Made by a program: the position numbers and the translations under genes. 64,000 bases of DNA, from the NCBI GenBank assembly GCA_037013495.1, contig CM072803.1:16079501-16143500 (forward strand). Reading direction: 5' to 3'. Shown here piece by piece: positions 51,101 through 61,570 of the stretch. Source of the DNA: Hippophae tibetana. Lineage: Eukaryota > Streptophyta > Magnoliopsida > Rosales > Elaeagnaceae. The notes under the pieces were generated by a model. It saw nothing but the letters and a program-made list of their open reading frames with translations, did not search any database and was not told the origin of the DNA. Numbering within the stretch: the first letter of the stretch is position 1; each line of letters begins with the position of its first letter.

Positions 51101-51727
51101 AAGTTTGGATACACACCTGATAATCTAATTTACAAGAACCTGGACTTTGGAGTTGATCTGGACTCACGGGTAGCGCTTGTTGGGCCTAATGGAGCTGGGA
51201 AGAGTACACTGCTTAAGCTTATGACAGGGGATTTATCTCCTCTTGAAGGCATGGTGAGGCGTCACAATCATCTTAGGATTGCCCAGTACCATCAACACTT
51301 GGCCGAACAGCTTGACATGGAAATGTCTGCTTTACAGTATATGATTAGAGAGTACCCTGGTAATGAAGAAGAAAAAATGAGGGGATCAATTGGTAAGTTT
51401 GGGCTTACCGGTAAGGCACAGGTAATGCAAATGAAGAATTTGTCTGATGGGCAGAGGAGCAGAGTGATATTTGCTTGGTTGGCATTTAGGCTGCCCCATT
51501 TGCTGTTGTTGGATGAACCAACTAATCATTTGGATATCGAGACAATCGACTCATTGGCTGAGGCATTGAATGAGTGGGATGGAGGTATGGTTCTCGTCAG
51601 TCACGATTTCAGGTTAATAAACCAGGTAGCTCACGAGATATGGGTGTGTGAAAATCAAGCTATTACCCGTTGGGATGGTGATATTATGCAATTCAAGGAG
51701 CATCTGAAGCAAAAGGCAGGTTTATGA
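48129..51727 (+). CDS. ABCF1: ABC transporter F family member 1-like (GCN-type ATPase)
   Basis: Five coding exons: 48129-48356, 48811-48884, 48974-49184, 49268-49502, 50676-51727. All have GT-AG borders and sum to 1800 nt, a 599-residue protein. A further intron in the 5'UTR has its donor at 48029. The start codon opens [20 protein letters not shown], the typical Lys/Ala-rich N-terminus of plant ABCF1. NBD1: Walker [10 protein letters not shown] at 107-115, signature SGGW at 220-223, Walker B LLLDEP at 240-245. NBD2: Walker [10 protein letters not shown] at 419-427, signature LSDGQ at 505-509, Walker B with LDEPTNHLD from about 525. No membrane segments. ABCF proteins are soluble ATPases that work with ribosomes and translation control rather than as transporters. 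Nothing looks damaged; intron 4 (49503-50675) carries a MITE. The subfamily symbol rests on length and N-terminal similarity. Confidence 0.95.
49954..50268. mobile_element. 315-bp MITE (PIF/Harbinger Tourist-like) in ABCF intron 4
   Basis: Terminal inverted repeats GAGCATGTTTGGTT and, from the other end, CAGTATGTTTGGTT (12 of 14 alike), flanked on both sides by TTAA (49950-49953 and 50269-50272), consistent with a TAA/TTA target duplication. No coding capacity. It lies 450 bp after the donor and 400 bp before the acceptor of the intron, away from the splice sites. Confidence 0.8.
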
Positions 51728-52029
51728 ATTTTGATGCAACCAGTTAAATAAATACCTACTGAGGCTTAGAAGACTTACTATTCCCACAAAGTTGACTCTC
51801 GGTTGTGTAATATCTAGTTAGTAGACAAATATTGTTTTTTACTGGATTCGACGAAATGAAGAGCAGAGTTGTGAATGTCGAGGGCTTCAGTTGTTTATTT
51901 GAACTGAAATTGTGCACTGGAGAAATCTTAAAAATAAGTAAAATATTGCAAGTTCATTAAAAAATCAAATTAAATTTATTATAAGTTATAGTGAATATTT
52001 ATAAAAATTGTTTCTTAGAAGCTAAAACT
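51728..52029. other. ABCF 3'UTR and flank
   Basis: Probable 3'UTR. An AATAAA at 51747-51752 is very close to the stop codon and may not be the signal used. No further gene. Confidence 0.5.
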
Positions 52030-52700
52030 AAAATTAGTCCCATTATGCACGAAAGAATGAAACATGTTGAACTAGACTTGAGAATTGGTAACATAAAAAA
52101 AATTGATGTGCTTTACACTTCATAAGATCAGATAGCAGACATCCTAACAAACCTCTTCACTGATCAACGTTTCAACGTTTCTCATCTTTGTCAAAACTAT
52201 TAATACTTCTATTACCATTAGTTTAACGGGGCATACAAAAATATAATGTATATAATGTAATCAATTGTAGTTATGATTTACATTATATTGGGGTAAAATG
52301 GTTCATGTGACATAATATAAAATATACTAATCATTAAGTAACTTGCAAGTTAGTTCAATCTAAATAGACATCAATATCGCTTAAATATCAAACAAGATAA
52401 ATAACTAGTATCAAAACTCTTATCCAATAATAAGATAATTAAATAGATAAAATTTTAACACTTAAAAGATAAAGATAAGTCTATCATTATATGTAAATGT
52501 TATTAATTAATATATCTTCTCTTATAAATATTTATCACTATTCATCATTAAAAAAAACTTATTAACTTCAAATAAATGAAAATAACTACATATATTAAGA
52601 TGTGTTATCTCTCTACATCATAAGAAAGATACTAGTCTACTATTTCTCGTTACACGAACTTATTTAAGCATTGAAGAGTCAAAGATCATCACAACTTGAA
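52030..52700 (+). mobile_element. Ty1/copia RNase H end and LTR-like tail
   Basis: Plus-strand text HERMKHVELD near 52048, then IADILTNLFTDQRFN near 52125-52175, matches the copia RNase H C-terminus (KHIELD...DQLADILTKPL). A purine-rich GGGGCAT stretch near 52228 and a 450-bp AT-rich tail, probably a worn LTR, follow up to the CACTA terminus. Broken, with a few breaks. Confidence 0.7.
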
Positions 52701-53551
52701 GCGATCACTACTACAAAATATATATATGGTCTCGGATATTTAGCCTCGATTTATATAAAAACCGAGGTTATAAGGTTTTGGTCTCGATTATTTAAAAATT
52801 GAGGTCAAAGGGTATGTATATGACCTCAGTTATTTAAAAGCCGAGGCAATAGACAACATCAATTTTTTTTATTAATTTTTCTTTTTTTCTTTTTTCTTTT
52901 TACATTTTCCCTCTCTTTTCCTTTTTATTTTTCCCAGCTCTTATTTTGGCCAACTAGCTCTTTTTTACCCTGGAAGCTAGGAAAGCTCTAGAAACATTTC
53001 TTCATTGGTGGTGTCGCTGATTGTGGTTCAGCTCAGATGGGATGACAGACTTTGTGCACGTTGGTGAACTTTGCTGATGTTGGTTGCACATTGGTGGACT
53101 TGGACGCCTGATGTTCACGGTGGCTGACATCACTGGTATATTTTTCCCCTTTTCTCGGCCAGATTTTCACTCTTTTTTTTCTCTTTTCTTTTCCCCTTTC
53201 CTCTTCCCCAACGTGAGCTATGCGAGCATTTCCTCGATGCTAGCTACGCGATCTGCATCTTCTTCCTCTTCCCCTACCCTGTTTCTCACCTCCCCTCGCC
53301 GGCCGCTCACTCGGGTAGCTGGTTTCTCAGCTCAAATTGTATTTAGATTTAGGTTTGTCACTCTTCTCAATTTTTAATTTAGGGTTTGTCACCTTTACCC
53401 TCTCTTTCTTCCAAATACTCATTGAAATTGCATATCAATATTGGAAAATGACTTGATTAAGGATATTGTTGTTGAATATTGTGTCTCTTATGAATAATCG
53501 AGTTGGGATTTTTTAGAAGGAACAAGAGAAGAAGAAGAGGGGCATGTTTAG

Positions 53552-53701
53552 GAGGAAACCAATACGGTCTCGCAGAATGGTTCTGTTACAGTGCATCAAT
53601 TGACGATCAATAAGAGTTTGTTGTTTTTCCCAAAAATATTGTTTATCGGGTCCAAAATTGGTAAGGGAGCCCATGGTAAAGCCTATAAAGGAAGGTCAAT
53701 G
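53552..53701 (+). pseudogene. Raf-like protein kinase gene fragment (kinase N-lobe start)
   Basis: A 50-codon open stretch. The first part, with VTVHQLTINKSLL, is followed by LFIGSKIGKGAHGKAYKG, which closely matches plant Raf-like Ser/Thr kinases of the type LLFIGSKIGEGAHGKVYEG. The glycine-rich ATP loop GKGAHG lies at 53660-53677. The frame has a stop just before 53552, and nothing of the catalytic lysine, HRD or DFG regions follows within 1.6 kb. It lies 850 bp inside the CACTA terminus, on the same strand as the starch synthase piece. Most likely a captured exon; functional kinase activity is excluded. Confidence 0.75.
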
Positions 53702-54309
53702 TCTGTTTCAGCTCCTTTATTCAACTTCTTGTTTGCCTGATTCTAGTATATGCATAAATATTGAACTGTTCGACTATCATATATTGTTTAATTGTTTTAA
53801 TTGTAAATTAGTAAATTGTAATCGTATATTGAACTGTTTTATTCAACTTCTTGTTTTCTTGTTTTCTTGATTCAGATTTGCTTTAATTATTTTGTGTTCT
53901 TTTGGTTCAACGTGTATGTTTGTTTTTTGTAATTCAATTGGAGATTTGACTTTAACTTGTGTACACAGGTTATTTAGATTTGAATAGTTGTAACTGCATA
54001 AGTGTGCAGTGTGCTTAATTGCTCATTTTAGCTCTATTAATGAAGCCAATTATGAGCAACTTGGCATTGGTTGGTTGATATGCTGTTTTAGATTCAAGAT
54101 TTAGAAGTAGTTATTGTATGACATGCACTAAGTAAAAGAGAAAAAAGAAGATTAAGAAATAGAATGAGATAACTTAGCATATCTTATGGTTATATATATG
54201 TTTAAAACTGTTTAAAATTTAAAATTGTTGTGGGAAATTATTGAAATAATACTAGTTTTGAGATATTCTTTGCTAATATTCTAATATGAACTTTTATTTA
54301 ATCTGTAGG

Positions 54310-55163
54310 TGTTGTCCATGTTCATGGTGGTTTTGCTCTAAAGTTGAGGTAAGCATGAATCTAGATTTGGTTTAGCTTCTCTTTCAATCAAATTGACTCC
54401 ATGGTTAATTGAAATTGGTGTTTTCAGTTTTGGTACTTGATTTCATTTCTCCATGTACTTTTGTTGTTAATTACTATTAAGTTTGGTTGCTGATAAATCA
54501 CTATAAAATGAAGAAAAAAAATCCAACAAGATTAAAAAAAACTGGATTTTTTCTTGTTACAAATGAATCAAGAGAATAAAATGATTTTTTTTGTTTCTTT
54601 TCATTTTTTATACTGAGCAAACAAAGTCTTATTGTTATACATCTGTAATTAGATTGGGTGTTTAGATTGTGGTTAGCTAATGATTGATTTTTTTGGTTTT
54701 CTTGCTTAACATCTTATCTTGTTTTTATTTGATTAGTGCCGCCTTTCAAATGCGTATAATTCCCCCTTCTTTACTACCATTTTTGGTGCTTTTGTTTGGA
54801 ACAAAAACTCATCATTGACAGTTGGATCTAGAGGTACTTACTAGAATTTCATTGACTTCTATTTTTGTTATGAGTGATTTTTTTCCCAGTGACATATTTA
54901 TAAGTTTTTGAGTTATGAATTTGATTTTATGTTGCACAAATCTGGTTATAATCTGGCAATAATGATTTTTTTAAGAAAATTTGTTTAAATATTTTGGAAA
55001 TTTCAGCGCTTTTTAACATTGTCATTAAATATTTTGATGTGTGTATATAACTAAGCATATTGTAAACATTATACTTTCAGCAGTTTCAGGGACTTCTCTA
55101 ACTTGTAGCTTTCTTTTTTCAGGTTGTTTTTGTCATGTCTATGTGGTGTAGTAATGTGGGCAG
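54310..55163 (+). other. three exon-like segments of unknown origin
   Basis: Segments at about 54310-54347 (VHVHGGFALKL text), 54737-54833 (between a TTTGATTAG-like acceptor and a GAGGTACTTAC donor) and 55123-55163 each follow a T-rich acceptor ending in AG and precede GT. They could be exons of a captured gene or chance. I do not recognise the proteins. Confidence 0.25.
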
Positions 55164-55322
55164 GTAAATTTTTTGAGTATGACCTATTAAATGGAAGCGC
55201 ATATTGTGAAGATAATTATGAATTATAAAAATTTGGTCTTTTAGTGTGCTTTTCATTTGTGCGAGTACTATTGCTCACTTGTATTTTGTTACAGATATTT
55301 GTTGGGGATCTTATAATTGGCT

Positions 55323-55995
55323 AATATCATTCTAAAAACTGGCATTACTGGCATTGTCAATGGCATGGATGTTCAAGAGTGGAACCCATTAACTGACAAA
55401 TATATTGATGTCAAATATGATGATTCATCGGTACAACTCTTTCTTTACTTAAAAAAGATTTCATAAACATATAAACTGTTGTATATGGTAAAAATGGGGC
55501 GGATGGGGAATTCAATTTTCATATTGTTTGATCAAGTAATGGAAGCAAAACCTCTTTTGAAAGAAGCCTTGCAAGTAGAAGTGGGATTGCCAATGGACAA
55601 AGACATCCTTGTCATTGGATTCATTGGTAAGCTTGAAGAGCAAAAAGGTTCAGATATTCTTATAGAAGTCGTTCCCTAATCTATCAAGGAAAGTTTTTAG
55701 ATAATAGTTCTGGTAAAGACACAATTTTGAGCAAGCACTAACGTCTCTTTCTACAAGTTGATCTGAAACATATCAACATGCTTGCTTATTATGCTAAAAT
55801 ATGATTTTTCTATTCGAGACAGTTAAAAAGCCAATGGAGAATCAGCTTGAACAGTTGGGGATATTATACCTTGACAAGGCAAGATGAGTATAAAAATTCA
55901 ACATTCCTTTGTCTCATATGATTACGGCTGGGGATGATTTTATATTAGTTCCTAGTTGATTTGAACCTTGTGATCTCATTCAATTGCTCGTAATT
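55323..55995 (+). pseudogene. granule-bound starch synthase (GBSS/waxy) gene fragment
   Basis: Three collinear exon pieces with intron sequence kept between them. 55323-55430: [19 protein letters not shown] then [11 protein letters not shown]. 55536 to about 55720: [20 protein letters not shown] and [15 protein letters not shown]. 55822-55995: KKPMENQLEQLGILYLDKAR, then HMITAGDDFILVPS and FEPCDLIQL. These are conserved blocks of the GT5 catalytic half of GBSS, which elongates amylose in plastids. The N-terminal transit peptide, KTGGL region and C-terminal end are absent. Stops occur after EVVP, after DKAR and after LVPS. Because introns remain, it arose by DNA copying, not by reverse transcription. 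It lies 2.6 kb inside the CACTA terminus on the same strand. Confidence 0.88.
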
Positions 55996-57700
55996 AATAG
56001 TAAAAAATCAGTTTGTAATATTAAGTTTTTATTATGTTTTATTGTATAATAAATTCTCAAAGGTAATTGTATTTTTAATTTTAATATAATAATTCAACAC
56101 AGAAGAACTATGTGTATTAAGAGGTCAAATGTTAAACCAAATTTACTATGAACTCAGGAAGATTGACAATTCTACTGAGATTAAAGTAAATTATTCAATT
56201 AGTAAAGTCATCATCATTTTCTACAATAGGATGACTCTGTCAGAAGAAGATGGCGAAAAAATACCAAATATGAACCAATTTTAATTGTAACAACCTAGAG
56301 ATTGGTCAAGAAACAAGGAAGATATTCTGCTTCTATGCCAGAAAAGCCATCAAAGACCACAAATGCATTCTCTGCATCAAAGACCGAGAAGATGAAGATG
56401 TGTCATCATAAACATCATTAAAAGAATTGTCGGTAGAAAATGACAAAGAAAAATAAGAAAAGAAACTGTCGAAAAAAGACTACAAAAGAAATAAAAATGT
56501 AGACCTCACATCTTAGTCGGCAGCATGTAACCCTTATTAGACCTCACATCTTGTACACAGGGATTTCTTGTTCTATAAAAGAAATCCTTATTATCACTTT
56601 AGATGACACATACACGAATACATAGAAATCCAGAGCTTAGTACTTTGAAACACTCTAGCATAGAAAACTTCTCTATCTAGAAATCTCAAAATCAATAATG
56701 TTATACATAGTAATTATGAACGACTAAGCACCCCTTTCAAGGTTCTTAGTTGGCCTTAAGTTGTAATAATTATTATTCTATGAATAAAATGGAGTTTAGT
56801 TACTCTTCTTTAGTAAGTCAACTATTGGACATCATTTATGTACGGATACAGAAGGCTCACCATTGCCAAGAGGACATTGAGATTTAAGCAAAGCTGAGGC
56901 ATAACAAGTATAACAAAAGAAGACGAATAAAAGGGAAGACCGTAGTGGACCCATCAAATTTAGGTATAATAATTATAAATTTAAGCTAGTTAAGAATATT
57001 GATTATTTAAATATTTTTTTACAAGAAGACATAATATTGCCAAAACAAGAAAATGGAAATTATTTTTAGAAATAAACAATTAATAATTCCAATGGAAATC
57101 AAAGATAAAAATTTAATTCTAGTAGAAACATTTAATAAAGGTTATCTCTATCATTTAAATAAATATTTGATAAAGGTTATATTAAAACTATTACAAGCAT
57201 CATAGACCATCCTGTTTCAAGGACATTAACAGATAATTTTAGTCAAAAATATGTGAGAATAGAGGAAGAAGAATTCAACAACTTAATGTTTCGATATTAC
57301 TTTTTTGAAGATTATAAATACATTATATATACACAAAATAAATCTGCTTATATACTACGAATAGGACAAAATAATATACATTCAACACATATGATTTATC
57401 AAGATAATACTCTATGAACATCGAATCATTAGTACATAAATTACAACTATTAGATTTAACAAATAAAAGAGTAATTTTTAATTTTAAAAAATAATTAATA
57501 GATTCAGGATTAGAATTAAGAAACCAACATAATGAAAAACATAATATACTATGTAGTTGTAATGAATATAGAAGAAAATAATAAGCTTTTTAGAAAAAAA
57601 TATTACCTTCAATAAATAAACAAAAATCATCAATTAGGTCAATGTTAACCCTCGATTAAAAATTATATCGATACGCAAAAATTGGTATCAAAGCTTAAGA
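55996..57700. other. unassigned region, possibly an endogenous pararetrovirus-like relic
   Basis: No host gene recognised. A TATA-like TCTATAAAAG lies near 56573. Between about 56990 and 57590 there are protein-like stretches, for example IPMEIKDKNLILVETFNKGY and SRTLTDNFSQKYVRIEEEEF, which look conserved in composition but match nothing I can name firmly. TTGGTATCAAAGC near 57682 resembles a Met-tRNA primer site. Together these could be a broken Caulimoviridae relic with many breaks, or an unrecognised LTR element. Treat as a hypothesis. Confidence 0.25.
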
Positions 57701-58023
57701 ATAGTATTCTAAATAGTAACGGATGAAAAATTAACACCATTAAAATATAAGGGTGTTTTTGATATTTTATAAACCTCAAGAACATAATTGAAGATATGTC
57801 AAACCTTATGGACATTTAAGATAGTGTTCCCTATAATCCATTAATTTTTTTTGAAGAATTATTTAACTCTAATTAAAAAAAAAAAATTTAGGGATAAAAT
57901 TAGAATTTAGTTAACATAAATAATTTTTTTAAAATTACACCCTGTAGTCTTTCAACCCCTCCATTGATCAACCCTTTTGCTGCCTACCGTTCTTTTCTCT
58001 GCTCCTTCTAACTCTCTTTTGTT

Positions 58024-58357
58024 TGTTGGGAGTCCCACATCGTCTAGGTAAGCCAATCGAGTGTTGGTTATAAGGTTCTGACAACCCTTCCTCTTTGAGA
58101 ACTCTTTTGGAGGGGGTTAGGCCATGGCTTTCTACATGGTATCAAAGCGTGTCCGTAGGGGTCATGATGTGCCTAGTCGGTCAACCCCAGTCAACCTCAC
58201 GGTTAATCGAAAAGTAAGGGGTACCCTTGCCGATATGAGGGGGGTGTTGGGAGTCCCACATCGCCCAGGTAAGCCAACCGAGTGCTAGTTATAAGGTTTT
58301 GGTAACCCTTCCTCTTTGAGAACTCTTTTGGAGGGAGTTAGACCATGTCTTTCTACA
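58024..58357 (+). mobile_element. TRIM (miniature LTR retrotransposon), structurally complete
   Basis: 334 bp in all: LTR 58024-58136 (113 bp), interior 58137-58244 (108 bp), LTR 58245-58357 (113 bp). LTRs begin TGTTGGGAGTCCCACATCG and end TTTCTACA. The interior opens with the primer site TGGTATCAAAGCGTG and ends in a G-rich polypurine tract GATATGAGGGGGG. No coding capacity. LTRs are about 90% alike (102 of 113 by eye), so about 4 million years at usual plant rates. Target duplication is not clear. Confidence 0.92.
58137..58151 (+). promoter_or_regulatory. TRIM primer binding site
   Basis: TGGTATCAAAGCGTG directly after the first LTR; matches the initiator-Met tRNA type apart from one internal base. 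Confidence 0.85.
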
Positions 58358-59734
58358 CAGTTCTATTTCTCTCTTAAATTTCTCAATGATCATTTGGTGT
58401 GGAATAGGATTGAGTTGGTATAAATTGAAATAACTTGATTGGATGAAGGAAATGAGTGATCGTGCAATGGCCATCGTCGTTGGAAGGCTAATCCGTTTTC
58501 AAAACATGCAATTTAGGTATTGTAGAATTAAAATTTCAAAAAAACAATTTCAGACAAAGATGGCTATTGGATGGTGGACATGTCACAATGGTAGGCATGG
58601 AGTGATTAGTCGAGGGGTTGGAGGGTTCTGGGTAACGGGGTGCAACAAAGACTATAAAGTTAAAAAAAAATATTTTTTAAAATTTATTTTAATTAAATTT
58701 TAATTTTATTTCTACAAAGTCAATTTTTATCGAATTAAATTTAAATTAAATTATTTAAAAATTAATAGAATAAAAATATTTTATCAAAAACTTACTAAAT
58801 TAAGACACTTTTAAAAAAAAATTATGGGTATTAAAAACTGACTCTTAATATGTTGTGAACTGTTATAATAAGTTATTTTATAATTGATATAGGATAAGTA
58901 AAAATTGATACTATTAAAAGGTTAAAAGGAGACAAAAATTGATACTCATATAAAGTCAAAAAAATTGATCAGTATTTTAATAATCTGATATTACCATACT
59001 GTGTTGCTTAATATGGTATTGTTCTAGGCATTCATGGTCGATGGACTAATATGGACAATTAGAATGGCATTAACAATGTTGTGTGATTATTTGAGTGTTA
59101 TTAACATCTTTTATTTTATATGCAAATTCCAACTTTTAGATGATTTTACATCCCACTAATTTTGATGGACAAGTTGTTATTTTTATTTTTTTAATGGGCA
59201 AGTTAGTTAAAGTGATTTATATACTAATAGTAGGATAATTTTTTGCCTATCGTATTTTGCAGTTTCTACAACAAAACTGTATTGTTAACTCGTGAAACAA
59301 AAATGCTTTTTTATGGTTAGAGTGATTATATTTATATCCATAGGAGCATATAACTCACCAATGTATTGATTTTATATTTTTAAAATACGAATCTTATTAA
59401 TAAATTAGGTAAGACACAAAAATATATTATTTATTTTTAAAAAGGAATGCAATAAACATAAAAATTTAAGTGGAGATTTCTGAAGTTTTTCTTATGGTTA
59501 ATATTACAACACATATTGAGGGTTTCTCCATTGAATTGAAAACATCTGAGGCAGTGATTTTGAGCTTTACTGGGCTATAAATAAAGGTGCTTCGATTCAA
59601 TGTAGAAGATAACGACATATTTAAATTTGGCTTATATATACAAATTCAATCTAGAACAGTGCTACTATAGAAGTGGACTACTTTTTAGCACGGGTGAGCA
59701 CGATGAGCATTAGTCTTTATTAAAATTAATTATT
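58358..59734. other. intergenic, no gene seen
   Basis: An 86-codon frame at 58443-58703 opens in slightly GC-richer sequence but shows no family motif. The rest is AT-rich without recognisable repeats. Confidence 0.4.
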
Positions 59735-59990
59735 ATAAAATAAATAAAAGAAAAATATATATTAGAAATAAATTCATTGATTAGAGAAAGTGAAAGAAGG
59801 AGCTGAGAGAACAATCTGAAGAATTATAATTCTGAATTAATTGTAATGTGTTGCTTACGACACAGTATATGTAGCAACCAGTTTTGCAGCTGATTTATGT
59901 TTAACTAACTAACTAAACTCTAATTAGCTATAATAATCTTTTATACAATGTATTAATATCGATTTTTGTAACACCAATAATTTAATGCAC
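59735..59990 (-). repeat. possible solo LTR, copia type
   Basis: On the minus strand it contains GTTAGTTAGTTAAACATAAA, TATATACTGTG and TTCTTTCACTTTCTCTAATC, a layout common to LTRs of small plant copia elements (TTAGTTAG run, TATA, then CT-rich leader end). No primer site or coding part adjoins. Resemblance only. Confidence 0.35.
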
Positions 59991-60019
59991 TTCTGTTTCA
60001 CCTGTATATGAGAAAAGAT

Positions 60020-61570
60020 AATACACTAATAGGATCTTAAGCCACCACAGAGTATAGTGGCCTTTGTTCCTCCGATGCTTAAGTAAGTTCTAGTGGTGAA
60101 AAAAATGAAGAATAACCCATTAAAGCTCGAGTAAAGGACAAATAGAAGAGTGGGGAACCCATGTCCAACTAGTCATGGGAGTGTCCTACCATGATCTAAC
60201 AACCCTTAGTATGTAAGACCATGGTTCGACCACCCATGTTTTGTCTAGCCATGGTCTATCCAATTGTGGATTGTCCGACCATGGTATGGATGGATCATGT
60301 CCACTCGATGGTGATCAGGTGCACGTTAAGTCGGGCGATGGTTCTGGATCGTCTCGACGATGTGATTCTATCCATAATGGTCGTTTGGATGCTTGTTCGT
60401 CGTAGACTAATTCTTCCAGTGTTGAAGACTTACATTTTATCCCAATTGGTATTCCTAAGTACCAAGTGGGTCTTGATGAAAAAGATTGTACTTTATTTTC
60501 TATGAACCAGGTTTGTTCTCGGATGACATATCCTTTATTTGACACAGTCAGGGATATTTTTAATATACCAAATTAATAAGTTTGATACCTAAAGTTTTAG
60601 GCACGAGTTGGAATAATCTCATTCCAGGTAGGGTCACTTTATCTACGGATAATCTCTTTATGGGATTGAGACTACCCTTTTCGCCTATAATGCAAAAGTT
60701 TCTAGCATATGTTGATACTGCTCCATCCCAGTTTCCCCCAACTATTACAGGATATTATTGTCTTTTTGGGTACTCTAGAAAGAATATGGATGTGAGCTAA
60801 CCATGAAAGAGTTCACTTATTGTTACTTTTCGCAGCTTCAAGGTGACAATTACGGTTGGTTTTATATTAAACCTTATCCCAATTGCATTTTGATTGAGAA
60901 GCTTTTGGACACCAATAAAGGGATGGCAAGTCTCATTTTTTCTCGTAGATGGAGATTTTGACTTAAATCTCCCAAGGGTTCCTCTCACGCCTACCTAATA
61001 TGAGAGAAATGGTAAGAAACTTTGAGACTTAGCCTCACTGTGGTATGCTTTATTTGTTTCTGACATGTTCTCTTTTTGTTTGCAATTCGTTGGTAGTAGG
61101 GTTGTCCTTCCAAGAAGCAATTGGAGTTTATCACTTATTTTTATGCACACCTTTAAAGAGGCGACATAATGATAGACTCATACTTTCAGAGTGAATTGTT
61201 TACTAGGGTTTGGAACCTATAATAGCTGAACAAGAGAGCGATGATCCTCTAGACCGTAATAAAGAGTATTATCCTTTTTACTTTAAGTATTTTATTTTGA
61301 ATTCTTAGTTGATATATGTTTCCTTTTTGTAGGTATGGCCTTTGATCTTCTAGCTAGTATGAATGACATCCTTTAGGTTTCTCAAGGAGTCCAACAAAGG
61401 GAGGTTTCTTTACAAATCAAAGTGATTAGTAGCTTGGGGGTTTCAAAAAGAAAAAGAGCCCCACTTCTTAAGTGACTTTCGTTGTAGCACCTCTTAGGAG
61501 GATGGGGTCCCATCAATACCCGTCAATGTTTTGTCGATTCTAGTTGCAAGTAGTATGAGTTCATAACTCA
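60020..61570 (+). pseudogene. Transposase_28-like ('putative gypsy-type transposon' family) relic
   Basis: Plus strand. A leader segment (60042-60110) shared with 19002-19070 precedes coding-like text. At 60410-60540 is FIPIGIPKYQVGLDEKDC followed by MTYPLFDTVRDIF. At 60600-60770 GLRLPFSPIMQKFLAYVDTA then PSQFPPTITGYYCLF corresponds to the conserved core of this plant family (GLRFPLPPFVRDVL...PSQLHPNAW). At 60835-60960 is LQGDNYGWFYIKP. Stops and frame changes interrupt it (after DIFNIPN, after MDVS and in later text). Family function is unknown; members are transposon-borne. Confidence 0.55.

Larger units (their letters stand above)
52706..56000 (+). mobile_element. CACTA (Spm/En-like) element, left terminus and adjoining region
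   Basis: Starts with CACTACTACAAAA, the plant CACTA terminal motif, preceded by GAT (candidate 3-bp target duplication). Subterminal repeats follow at once, 52730-52855: alternating CTCGATTT/ACCGAGGTTAT, CTCGATTA/TTGAGGTC, CTCAGTTA/GCCGAGGC units forming short hairpins. I found no transposase, and no reverse terminus (TTTTGTAGTAGTG) in the rest of the window, so the right edge given is only where host-gene-like segments stop. Either the right end is lost, or the element is broken by later insertions. Confidence 0.7.

Noticed and set aside
58024-58357. Two solo LTRs side by side
   Set aside because: A primer site directly follows the first LTR and a polypurine tract directly precedes the second, so it is one TRIM.
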